Assembly: GCF_022829635.1 (NCBI RefSeq)
Contig: NZ_JAKSYO010000214.1
Span: forward strand, 98,884 to 162,883
DNA: 64,000 bases
Source: Methylobacterium sp. E-066
GTDB lineage: Bacteria; Pseudomonadota; Alphaproteobacteria; Rhizobiales; Beijerinckiaceae
Direction of reading: 5' to 3'
Positions 35,185 through 44,433 of the stretch are shown in pieces. Both the position numbers and the translations under genes were made by a program. The notes below the pieces were generated by a model. That model saw only the letters and a list, made by a program, of their open reading frames with translations, did not search any database and was not told where the DNA came from. Position 1 is the first letter of the stretch; the number at the start of each line of letters is the position of its first letter.

Positions 35185-36189
<1,005 letters not shown>

Positions 36190-36191
36190 CC

Positions 36192-37103
36192 TTGGTCGGG
36201 ACACACGCCCTCGACTCCGAACGGCGCACCCCCGGCAGGCGCGAGAGCGAGGGCGCGACCGCCCTCTCCGAAAAGATGCCCCGCCTCGTGCTGGAGGCAC
36301 GGCGGGTGTCGAGCCTGCTGGCCCACGGCCTGCACGGTCGTCGCCGGGCCGGGCCGGGCGAGAGTTTCTGGCAGTTCCGCCCCTTCGTCACCGGCGAGGC
36401 CGCCGCGCGGGTCGATTGGCGCCGCTCGGCCCGGGACGACCGGCTCTACGTGCGCGAGCGCGAATGGGAGGCGGCCCACAACATCTGGCTGTGGATCGAC
36501 CGCTCCGCCTCCATGGGCTTTTCTTCGGACTTGGCGTCGGCCTCCAAAGTCGAACGGGCTCTGGTCCTGGGGTTAGCCCTAGCCGACGCCTTCGTGGAGG
36601 GCGGCGAGCGGGTTGGGCTTCTCGGGCTGACGCGGGCCACCGCCTCGCGGGGGATCGTCGAGCGGATGATCCAGGCGCTGGTCGCCGACAAGGCCGGGCT
36701 GGAGCAGGACCTGCCGCCGCGGGCAAGCCCGGCCCGGTTCGACGAGGTGGTGCTGATCGGCGACTTCCTCACCGATCCCGGCCGGATCGCGACCGCTGTG
36801 CAAAGCCTCGCCGGGCGGGGCAGCCGCGGCCATCTGCTGATGGTGGTGGATCCGATCGAAGAGACCTTCCCGTTCACCGGCCAGGCCGTGCTGCACGATC
36901 TCGAAGGCGGCCTCAGCCTCGATATCGGCGACGCCGATGCCTGGGGCGCCCGCTACCGTGCTCGCATCGCCGAGCACCGCGCCGCCCTCCAGGCGATTGC
37001 CCGCCAGCAGGGCTGGACGCTCACCATTCACCGCACCGACCGCCCGGCGAGCGAGGCGGCCCTGCGGCTCGCCACGCTGATCGCCGCGCGCGGCCCGGAG
37101 TGA
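36192..37103 (+). CDS. DUF58 domain protein (MoxR partner, VWA-like)
   Basis: 303 residues, start probably the TTG at 36192 (GAGAAG 8 bases upstream) 2 bases after the MoxR stop; the next ATG is 36276. The DUF58 signature is ESFWQFRPFVTGEAAARVDW with RRSARDDRLYVREREWE, followed by a VWA-like core with MIDAS residues in WLWIDRSASMGF (D-x-S-x-S). It is cytoplasmic, with no membrane helices. The tight spacing indicates that it works with the MoxR ATPase and the membrane VWA proteins downstream. Confidence 0.88.
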   Translation: MVGTHALDSERRTPGRRESEGATALSEKMPRLVLEARRVSSLLAHGLHGRRRAGPGESFWQFRPFVTGEAAARVDWRRSARDDRLYVREREWEAAHNIWLWIDRSASMGFSSDLASASKVERALVLGLALADAFVEGGERVGLLGLTRATASRGIVERMIQALVADKAGLEQDLPPRASPARFDEVVLIGDFLTDPGRIATAVQSLAGRGSRGHLLMVVDPIEETFPFTGQAVLHDLEGGLSLDIGDADAWGARYRARIAEHRAALQAIARQQGWTLTIHRTDRPASEAALRLATLIAARGPE

Positions 37104-37110
37104 GGCCGCC

Positions 37111-39930
37111 ATGCTGGGTCTGACCTTCGCGGCGCCCCTGGCGCTCGCCGCCCTGATCGGCCTGCCGGCCCTGTGGTTCCTGCTGCGGGTGACGCCGCCG
37201 CGCCCGCGCCGGATCGAGTTCCCGCCGCTCAAGCTCGTCGCCGACCTGATCCCGCAGCGGCAGACGCCGGCGCGCACCCCGCCCTGGCTGCTGCTCCTGC
37301 GCCTGCTGATCGCCGCCGCGCTGATCCTGGCGGTGGCCGGCCCGGTCTGGAATCCCGGCGGTGTCGGGGCGGGCGGCGGCCGCAGCGCGCTCCTCGTGCT
37401 CCTCGACAACGGCTTCGCCGCCGCCCACGACTGGCGCGACCGGCTGCGCGTCGCCACCGACGCGATCGAGGGCGCGGCCCGGGACGGACGGCCGGTGGCG
37501 GTGATCGGCCTGGCCGAGCCGCCCGCCGCCTTCGAGGCCAAGACCCCGGCCGCCGCCCTGGAGCGCCTGCGCGCCCTGGCCCCGCGCCCGATCCTGCCGA
37601 TCCGCGACGCGCATCTCGCCAGCATCGGGACGTTCCTGGAGAAGAACCGGGGCGCCGGCCTCGTCTGGATCAGCGACGGCGTCGCCGGGGCCAGCGACGA
37701 GCGCTTCGCCAAAGGTCTGGCCGATCTCGTCGGCAACAGCGGCGCCGCCCTGACCGTGCTGCGGGCGGAAAAACCGCCGGCCCTGGCGCTCACCGCCTCC
37801 GAGACCGGCGGCACCCTCACGGCCCGGGCCCTGCGGGCGGCCCCGAACGGGCGCGATACCGGCGTGATCCGGGCCCTCGACCAGAAGGGCCTGCCGCTGG
37901 CCGAGCGCGACATCGCCTTCGGGGGCGACGCCACCGAGGCGACGGCGACCTTCGAGATGCCCGTAGAGCTGCGCAACAGCATCAGCCGCCTGGAGATCGC
38001 CGGGGAGCGCTCGGCCGGGGCCGTCGTGCTTCAGGACGAACGCGGCAAGCGCCGCCGGGTCGGGCTCGTCTTCGGCGGCACCCTCGATCAGGCCCAGCCC
38101 CTGCTGGCGCCGACCTATTACCTCGCCCGGGCGCTCCAGCCCTTCGCCGACGTGCAGGAGGCGCGCGGCGCCAAGGGCACGGCGGACTCGATCAATCAGC
38201 TCCTCGACAACCAGGTCTCGGTGCTGGTGCTCGCCGATGTCGGTGCGCTGGACGAGCGGACCACCGCCCGGGTCGAGAGCTTCGTGAAGGCCGGCGGCAT
38301 GCTGCTGCGCTTCGCCGGCCCGCGCCTCGCCGCCGGCAACGACCCGCTCGTGCCGGTCCGCCTGCGCCGGGGCAACCGGACGCTCGGCGGCACCCTGTCC
38401 TGGGACAGCCCCAAGACCCTGGCGCCGTTCCCGCCCGAGAGCCCCTTCGCCGGCCTGACCCCGCCGGCCGATATCGGCGTGCGCCGCCAGATCCTCGCCG
38501 AGCCGGACGGCGACCTGCCGAACCGGACCTGGGCCTCCCTGCAGGACGGAACGCCGATCGTCACCGCGCAGAAGCGCGGCCAGGGCACGCTGGTGCTGTT
38601 CCACGTCACCGCGGACACGACTTGGTCGAACCTGCCGCTGTCGGGGCTGTTCATCGACATGCTCCGGCGCGTGGTCGGCCTGGCCGGCACCTCGGCGCCC
38701 CCGGCGGGCGAGGCGAACCGCGCGTCCGCTGTGGTGCTCGCCCCCCGGGCGACGCTGGACGGGTTCGGAGTCCTCGGCTCGCCCCCCGCCTCGGCCACCG
38801 CGGTGGCGGCCGACTATGCCGACCGGGGGAACGCCGAGCACCCGCCGGGCTTCTACGGACCGGCCGATGGCGGCATCAGCGTCAACGCCCTCAAGCCCGA
38901 CGACCGCCTGAAGCCCCTCGACACCGCGGCACTGGACGGTGCCCGGATCGGAACCCTCGCCGGAGCCGAGACCCTGGATCTGCGTCCCACGTTGTTCACC
39001 CTGGCGCTGCTGCTGCTCGCCCTCGACACCCTGGCGGGCCTGTGGCTCGGCGGCTTCCTGCGCCGCTCGGCCTGGGCGAGCCGCCTGCGCGGGCGCCCGG
39101 CGGTGCTGGCCTTCGCCGGTCTGCTGCTGTTTGCCGCCCTGCCGGCACAGCCGCTGCGCGCCGAGGAGCCCGCGGCCAACCGGCCGAACGGCATCGAATC
39201 GTCCTTGGTTACGCGGCTCGCCTACGTGATCACCGGCGACGCCGCCCTCGACGAGGCCAGCCGGACCGGTCTGACCGGTCTGACCCAGATGCTCGCCTCG
39301 CGCACCGCCCTCGAACCGGGCGAGCCTGCCGGCATCGACCCGGCCAAGGACGAGCTGGCCTTCTATCCGCTGATCTACTGGCCGATCGCACCGTCCCGGC
39401 CCCAGCCCTCCGAGGCGGCGATCCGCAAGATCGATGCATTCATGCGCAACGGCGGCACGGTCCTGTTCGACACCCGCGACGCCCTCACCGCCCGACCGGG
39501 CGGCCCGCCCTCCCCGGAGGCGGCTTACCTGCGCAAGATGCTGGCGACCCTCGAAGTGCCGGAGCTGGAGCCGGTGCCCCTCGACCACGTCCTGACCAAA
39601 GCGTTCTATCTCGTCGACAGCTTCCCGGGCCGCTACGCCACGGGCCAGACCTGGGTCGAGGCGCTGCCACCCGCCGCGGAGGGCGCCGAGCGCCGCCCGG
39701 CCCGGGCCGGCGACGGCGTCAGCCCAATCATCATCACCGGCAACGACCTCGCCGCCGCCTGGGCGGTGGGCCGCCGCGGCGAGCCGCTCTACCCGGTGGT
39801 CGGCGGCGACCAGCGCCAGCGCGAGATGGCCTTCCGCGGCGGCGTGAACATCGTGATCTACACGCTCACCGGAAACTACAAGGCGGACCAGGTCCACGTG
39901 CCCGCGCTGCTGGAGCGGCTGGGGCAGTGA
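37111..39930 (+). CDS. BatA-type membrane protein with C-terminal DUF4159
   Basis: 939 residues. The N-terminus has the BatA-type pair of membrane helices (FAAPLALAALIGLPALWFLL and WLLLLRLLIAAALILAVAGP) around an FPPLKLV motif. A VWA-like domain follows (RSALLVLLDNGFAAAHDWRD), where the MIDAS DxSxS is degenerate (DNGFA). A glutamine-amidotransferase-like region and a third helix pair lie near 630-680. The last 220 residues are DUF4159: TRLAYVITGDAALDEASRTG, then DELAFYPLIYWPIAPSRP. Such proteins are found with MoxR/DUF58 in alphaproteobacteria. The starting ATG is 7 bases after the DUF58 stop. Confidence 0.85.
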   Translation: MLGLTFAAPLALAALIGLPALWFLLRVTPPRPRRIEFPPLKLVADLIPQRQTPARTPPWLLLLRLLIAAALILAVAGPVWNPGGVGAGGGRSALLVLLDNGFAAAHDWRDRLRVATDAIEGAARDGRPVAVIGLAEPPAAFEAKTPAAALERLRALAPRPILPIRDAHLASIGTFLEKNRGAGLVWISDGVAGASDERFAKGLADLVGNSGAALTVLRAEKPPALALTASETGGTLTARALRAAPNGRDTGVIRALDQKGLPLAERDIAFGGDATEATATFEMPVELRNSISRLEIAGERSAGAVVLQDERGKRRRVGLVFGGTLDQAQPLLAPTYYLARALQPFADVQEARGAKGTADSINQLLDNQVSVLVLADVGALDERTTARVESFVKAGGMLLRFAGPRLAAGNDPLVPVRLRRGNRTLGGTLSWDSPKTLAPFPPESPFAGLTPPADIGVRRQILAEPDGDLPNRTWASLQDGTPIVTAQKRGQGTLVLFHVTADTTWSNLPLSGLFIDMLRRVVGLAGTSAPPAGEANRASAVVLAPRATLDGFGVLGSPPASATAVAADYADRGNAEHPPGFYGPADGGISVNALKPDDRLKPLDTAALDGARIGTLAGAETLDLRPTLFTLALLLLALDTLAGLWLGGFLRRSAWASRLRGRPAVLAFAGLLLFAALPAQPLRAEEPAANRPNGIESSLVTRLAYVITGDAALDEASRTGLTGLTQMLASRTALEPGEPAGIDPAKDELAFYPLIYWPIAPSRPQPSEAAIRKIDAFMRNGGTVLFDTRDALTARPGGPPSPEAAYLRKMLATLEVPELEPVPLDHVLTKAFYLVDSFPGRYATGQTWVEALPPAAEGAERRPARAGDGVSPIIITGNDLAAAWAVGRRGEPLYPVVGGDQRQREMAFRGGVNIVIYTLTGNYKADQVHVPALLERLGQ

Positions 39931-39973
39931 TTTCTTTGGACACAGTCCCCGGGCAGCGCCTGCTCCCACCAAC

Positions 39974-40090
39974 CCCCCTCATCCTGAGGTGCGGCCGCGA
40001 AGCGGGCGCCTCGAAGGGGCCCTCCAGCGGTCTCGGCGATCCCTGGAGCCCTCCTGCGAGGCCGCTGACGCGGCACCTCAGCATGGGGGG
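39974..40090. repeat. Palindromic intergenic repeat (family B)
   Basis: About 115 bases with inverted ends: CCCTCATCCTGAGGTGCGG at the left and CGGCACCTCAGCATGGGGG at the right. The internal arms CCTCGAAGGGGCCCTCCAGC and CCCTGGAGCCCTCCTGCGAG also pair. A second copy is at 63553-63675. It occupies most of the gap between two genes of the MoxR operon and would form a stable RNA hairpin in the transcript. Confidence 0.75.
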
Positions 40091-40144
40091 GTTTGATGGG
40101 CCGGCGGCCACATCCCTCACATGCATCTCGGAGGCTTGCACGCC

Positions 40145-42229
40145 ATGCTGAGCCTCAGCTTCACCCCTCTCCTCCCGTGGCCGGTCCTGGCAACCCTCGG
40201 GCTCATCGTCGTCGTCCTGGCCGTGCTCGCCTTCGTGGCGCGGGGCCGGACGGCGCTGCTGCGCGCCGTAGTGCTCGCCCTGGTGCTGGCGGCCCTCGCC
40301 AACCCCGCTCTGGTGCGGGAGGACCGCGAGCCGGTGAAGGACATCGCGGCCATCGTGGTCGACCGCTCCGGCTCGCAGGCGCTGGGCGACCGGCCGCAGA
40401 TGACCGACGCGGTCCGGGCCGAGTTGCAGCGCCGCTTCGGCGCGCTCACCAACATCGAGCCGCGCTTCATCGACGTGCCCGACGCCAAGGACGGCGACGA
40501 CGGTACCAAGCTGTTCACGGCGCTGGGCCAGGCGCTCGCCGACGTCCCGCCCGAGCGGCTCGCCGGGATCGTGATGCTCACCGACGGCGTGGTCCACGAC
40601 ATCCCCACGGCGATGGCCCAGCTCGGCATCAAGGCGCCGCTCCACGTCTTGGTCACTGGCCATCCGGACGAGCGCGACCGGCAGATCAAGCTCCTGGAGG
40701 CACCCCGCTTCGGCATCGTCGGCAAGGATCTCACGATCCGCGCCGAGGTGATGGAGCGCGGTGGCACCGGCCACGCGGTCGTCACGGTCCGCCGCGACGG
40801 CGAGGAGATCGACCGGCGGGATGTCGCCACCGACAAGCCGTTCGCGCTGACCACTCGGATCGAGCATGGCGGCCCGAACGTCGTCGAGATCGAGGTCGAG
40901 CCGCTGCCGGGGGAACTGACCACGGTCAACAACCGCGCGGTCCTGCCGATCGAGGGCATCCGCGAGAAGCTCCGGGTGCTCCTGGTCTCCGGCGAGCCGC
41001 ATCAGGGCGAGCGGACTTGGCGCAACCTCTTGAAGTCCGACGCCAACGTCGACCTCGTGCACTTCACCATCCTGCGCCCGCCGGAGAAGCAGGACGGCAC
41101 GCCGATCTCCGAATTGTCGTTGATCGCGTTCCCGACCCGCGAGCTGTTCGTTCAGAAGATCAAGGATTTCGACCTGATCATCTTCGACCGCTACGCCAAC
41201 CAGAGCGTGCTGCCGCAGGCTTATTTCGACAACATCGTCCGTTACGTCCGCGAGGGCGGCGCGCTGCTCGTCGCCGCCGGCCCCGAATATGCCGGTCCGG
41301 CGAGCCTCGCCCGCACGCGGCTCGCCGGCATCCTGCCGGGCGACCCGGACGGGCGGGTGGTCGAGCGCCCCTACAAGGCGACGCCGACCCAGGTCGGCCA
41401 GCGCCACCCGGTCACCCGCGACCTGCCGGGCTCGGACGCCAACCCGCCCGCCTGGGGTGACTGGTTGCGCATCGTCCAGGCTCGTACCCGGCCCGGCATC
41501 CAGCCGATCCTGTCGGGGGCCGACGGGCTGCCGCTGCTCGCCCTGTCCCGGGAGGACAAGGGCCGGGTCGCTCTGCTCCTGTCCGACCATGCCTGGCTCT
41601 GGGCCCGGGGCTACCAGGAGGGCGGCCCCTATCTCGACCTGCTGCGCCGCTTGGCCCATTGGCTGATGAAGGAGCCGGCCCTCGAAGAGGAGGCCCTGCG
41701 GGCGCAGACCACCGGCCGCGGCCGCGAGGTGCGGGTCGAGCGCCAGACCATGGCCGAGCAGGTCGAACCGGTCACCGTCACCGGGCCGACCGGCAAGGTC
41801 ACGACGCTCACCCTCAAGCCCGGCGAGCCCGGCCTGTTCACCGCCACCTTCGACGCCGAGACCCTGGGATTGCACACCCTGCGCTCAGGCAACCTCGTGG
41901 CCTTCGTCAGCGTCGGCCCGGCCAACCCGCGCGAGCTCGCCGACGTGTTCAGCGACACCGAGCGCCTGAAGGCGGTGACGGAGGGTTCTGGCGGCTCGAT
42001 CCGGCGGGTCGCGGATGCCGGCGGCACCACCCAGGTGCCACGGCTCGCCACCGTGCGCAGCGGCCGCCTGGCCGGCGGCGACTGGATCGGCTTCCGCCCG
42101 AGCGACAGCGCCAATATCCGCGGCGTCGAGGTCTATCCCCTGGCCCTCGGCCTCGCCGCCCTGGCCGCCCTGGCGGCGGCCGTGCTCGCCATGTGGCTGG
42201 TCGAGGGACGCCGCGGGCGGGCGGTTTAA
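40145..42229 (+). CDS. Membrane protein of the MoxR operon (GATase/VWA-like)
   Basis: 694 residues. Two N-terminal helices (LATLGLIVVVLAVLAFVARG, LLRAVVLALVLAALANPALV), a VWA-like segment with IAAIVVDRSGSQALGDRPQM (D-x-S-x-S), and a central flavodoxin/amidotransferase-like region (VLLVSGEPHQGERTWRNLL, IIFDRYANQSVLPQAYFDNI, VREGGALLVAAGPEYAG). A final transmembrane helix (ALAALAALAAAVLAMWLVEG) lies near the C-terminus. This layout is typical of the last gene in alphaproteobacterial MoxR-DUF58-DUF4159 operons. The ATG at 40145 is preferred to an upstream one at 40121. Function is unknown. Confidence 0.8.
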   Translation: MLSLSFTPLLPWPVLATLGLIVVVLAVLAFVARGRTALLRAVVLALVLAALANPALVREDREPVKDIAAIVVDRSGSQALGDRPQMTDAVRAELQRRFGALTNIEPRFIDVPDAKDGDDGTKLFTALGQALADVPPERLAGIVMLTDGVVHDIPTAMAQLGIKAPLHVLVTGHPDERDRQIKLLEAPRFGIVGKDLTIRAEVMERGGTGHAVVTVRRDGEEIDRRDVATDKPFALTTRIEHGGPNVVEIEVEPLPGELTTVNNRAVLPIEGIREKLRVLLVSGEPHQGERTWRNLLKSDANVDLVHFTILRPPEKQDGTPISELSLIAFPTRELFVQKIKDFDLIIFDRYANQSVLPQAYFDNIVRYVREGGALLVAAGPEYAGPASLARTRLAGILPGDPDGRVVERPYKATPTQVGQRHPVTRDLPGSDANPPAWGDWLRIVQARTRPGIQPILSGADGLPLLALSREDKGRVALLLSDHAWLWARGYQEGGPYLDLLRRLAHWLMKEPALEEEALRAQTTGRGREVRVERQTMAEQVEPVTVTGPTGKVTTLTLKPGEPGLFTATFDAETLGLHTLRSGNLVAFVSVGPANPRELADVFSDTERLKAVTEGSGGSIRRVADAGGTTQVPRLATVRSGRLAGGDWIGFRPSDSANIRGVEVYPLALGLAALAALAAAVLAMWLVEGRRGRAV

Positions 42230-42299
42230 TTCTTTTGGAAGCGAATGTAGCTCGGCAGGGTACTATCCTGGGATCAGCCTGTCCCTACATCCGCGACGA

Positions 42300-42398
42300 G
42301 CCCCCTCTCCCGTGCGGGAGAGGGTTGGGGTGAGGGATACGCCTTATCAGGAGGAACCTGTCCCCTCACCCTGTCCCTCTCCCGCACGGGAGAGGGGA
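42300..42398. repeat. REP-like palindromic repeat pair (family A)
   Basis: Two family A units in opposite orientation: CCCTCTCCCGTGCGGGAGAG with trailing GGTTGGGGTGAGG, then CCCCTCACCCTGTCCCTCTC onward. It is nearly identical to the 15.5-kb pair and to the unit at the window end. It lies between the MoxR operon and the yej genes, in a 42230-42555 stretch otherwise without a supported gene. Confidence 0.85.
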
Positions 42399-42555
42399 CC
42401 CGCGCCCTGTCCGGCCCCTGTCGCGAGGCCTGACATCGAGGCGACCCGCAAACATGCAACCTCGACGCCCGGCCCGGACCCGGCCTAAGACCGAGCTTGG
42501 TCGATCCCGAATGCCCCCGCACCGCCTGGTGCGCCGACATGGAGACAGCCTGCCC

Positions 42556-44433
42556 GTGAGTGGACGCCTCCTCGCCGCGACGCTCGTCGTCGCCTGCCTC
42601 CAGTTCGCCCCGGCCCGGGCGCAGGAACCGGCCGCGATGCCGGCCGCCACCGGCCAGTGGACCCACGCCATCACGTTGATGGGCGAGCCCAAATACGGCT
42701 CCGACTTCAAGCATTTCGACTATGCCGACCCCAACGCACCGAAGGGCGGCCTCGTGCGGATGGGCGCGCAAGGTGGCTTCGACAACTTCAACATCGTGGT
42801 CGCCGGCCTGAAGGGCGACCTCGAGAACGGGGTCCAGCAGATCTACGATACGCTGATGACCGAATCCTCGGACGAGCCGTTTACCTCCTATGGCCTTCTG
42901 GCCGAGGCGGTGCGGATCGCTCCCGATCTCGGCTCGGTCTCCTATCGCCTGCGCGAGAACGCGCGCTGGCATGACGGGAAGCCGATCACCCCCGAGGACG
43001 TGGTCTGGTCCTACGGCGTGCTGAAGGCCAACAGCCCGTTCTACGCCGCCTACTACCAGACGGTCGCCAAGGCCGAGGCGACCGGCCCGCACGAGGTGAC
43101 CTTCACCTTCACCGAGAAGGGCAACCGCGAGCTGCCGCAGGTGATCGGCCAGCTGCGCGTCCTGCCCAAGCACTGGTGGGAGGCCAAGGACGCCAACGGC
43201 AAGCCGCGCAGCCCCACCGAGACCACCCTGGAGCCGCCGCTCGGCTCCGGCCCCTACCGGCTCGCCAAGTTCGAGCCCGGCCGCAGCGTCACCTACACCC
43301 GCGTGCCGGACTATTGGGGCAAGGACCTGCCGGTGAATGCCGGGCGCTACAACTTCGACACCGAGCGCTTCGAGTATTTTCGCGACGGCACCGTGCTGGT
43401 CGAGGCCCTGAAGGGCGACCTCTACGACTTCAGGGCCGAGAACATCGCCCGCAACTGGGCCACCGCCTACGACGACTTCCCGGCCGTGAAGGAGGGGCGC
43501 CTGATCAAGGAGGCGTTCCCGGAGCGCGGCACGGGCATCATGCAGGCCTTCGCGTTCAACACCCGCAGGGACAAGTTCAAGGATCCGCGGGTGCGCCGGG
43601 CCTTCAACCTGGCCCTGAACTTCGAGGAGATGAACAAGGCCCTGTTCTACGGCCTGTACAAGCGGATCAACTCCTACTTCTTCGGCTCAGAGCTCGCCTC
43701 CGCGGGCCTGCCGGAGGGCGAGGAGAAGGCGATCCTGGAGAGCGTCAAGGACAAGATCCCAGCTTCGGTCTTCACCACGCCCTACGCCAACCCGGTGAAC
43801 GAGACCCAGGACGCCGTGCGGAAAAACCTGCGCGAAGCTGTCGGACTGCTGCGCGAAGCCGGCTACGAATTGCGCGGCGGAAAGATGGTCAACAAGGCCA
43901 CCGGTGAACCGCTGACGGTCGAGTTCCTGGAGTTCCAGAATGCATTCGAGCGGGTGATCCTGCCCTTCTCGGCGCAGCTCAAGCTGATCGGCATCGACGC
44001 CACCCTGCGGGTGATCGATGCGGCCCAATACCAGAACCGGATTCGCGATTTCGATTTCGATATCGTCGGCAACGTGTGGGGCGAGTCGCTCTCGCCGGGC
44101 AATGAGCAGCGCGAGTTCTGGGGCTCGGCGGCGGCCGACAAGCCGGGCTCGCGCAACCTGATCGGGATCAAGGATCCCGGCATCGATGCGCTGATCGAGA
44201 AGGTGATCTACGCCCCCGACCGGGCTGGTCTGGTCGCCGCCACCCGGGCGCTGGACCGGGTGCTGCTCGCGCACGATTACGTCGTGCCGCAATGGTCGGC
44301 CAGCGAGCAGCGGACCCTGCGCTGGAACCGGTTCGGCCATCCGGCGATCCTGCCGCGCTACGCCGGCTCCGGATTCCCGACGACGTGGTGGTACGACGAA
44401 AAACTGGCCGCCAAGACCGGAGCCCCGCGTTGA
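42556..44433 (+). CDS. yejA: YejA-type peptide ABC transporter binding protein, copy 1
   Basis: 625 residues from a GTG; ATG 42511 and 42454 are in-frame alternatives. A signal peptide (GRLLAATLVVACLQFAPARA) is followed by the YejA-type family 5 binding fold: HAITLMGEPKYGSDFKHFDY, ADPNAPKGGLVRMGAQGGFD, PPLGSGPYRLAKFEPGRSVT, and NTRRDKFKDPRVRRAFNLAL. In E. coli, YejABEF imports peptide-like compounds such as microcin C. The next gene encodes a second YejA-type protein and overlaps its stop. Both are followed by yejB. Confidence 0.88.
   Translation: MSGRLLAATLVVACLQFAPARAQEPAAMPAATGQWTHAITLMGEPKYGSDFKHFDYADPNAPKGGLVRMGAQGGFDNFNIVVAGLKGDLENGVQQIYDTLMTESSDEPFTSYGLLAEAVRIAPDLGSVSYRLRENARWHDGKPITPEDVVWSYGVLKANSPFYAAYYQTVAKAEATGPHEVTFTFTEKGNRELPQVIGQLRVLPKHWWEAKDANGKPRSPTETTLEPPLGSGPYRLAKFEPGRSVTYTRVPDYWGKDLPVNAGRYNFDTERFEYFRDGTVLVEALKGDLYDFRAENIARNWATAYDDFPAVKEGRLIKEAFPERGTGIMQAFAFNTRRDKFKDPRVRRAFNLALNFEEMNKALFYGLYKRINSYFFGSELASAGLPEGEEKAILESVKDKIPASVFTTPYANPVNETQDAVRKNLREAVGLLREAGYELRGGKMVNKATGEPLTVEFLEFQNAFERVILPFSAQLKLIGIDATLRVIDAAQYQNRIRDFDFDIVGNVWGESLSPGNEQREFWGSAAADKPGSRNLIGIKDPGIDALIEKVIYAPDRAGLVAATRALDRVLLAHDYVVPQWSASEQRTLRWNRFGHPAILPRYAGSGFPTTWWYDEKLAAKTGAPR

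Noticed and set aside
37021..39972. 983-codon frame antisense to the BatA/DUF4159 gene
   Set aside because: Low-complexity Gln/Arg/Gly-rich translation with no family match; the + strand encodes clear BatA and DUF4159 motifs.
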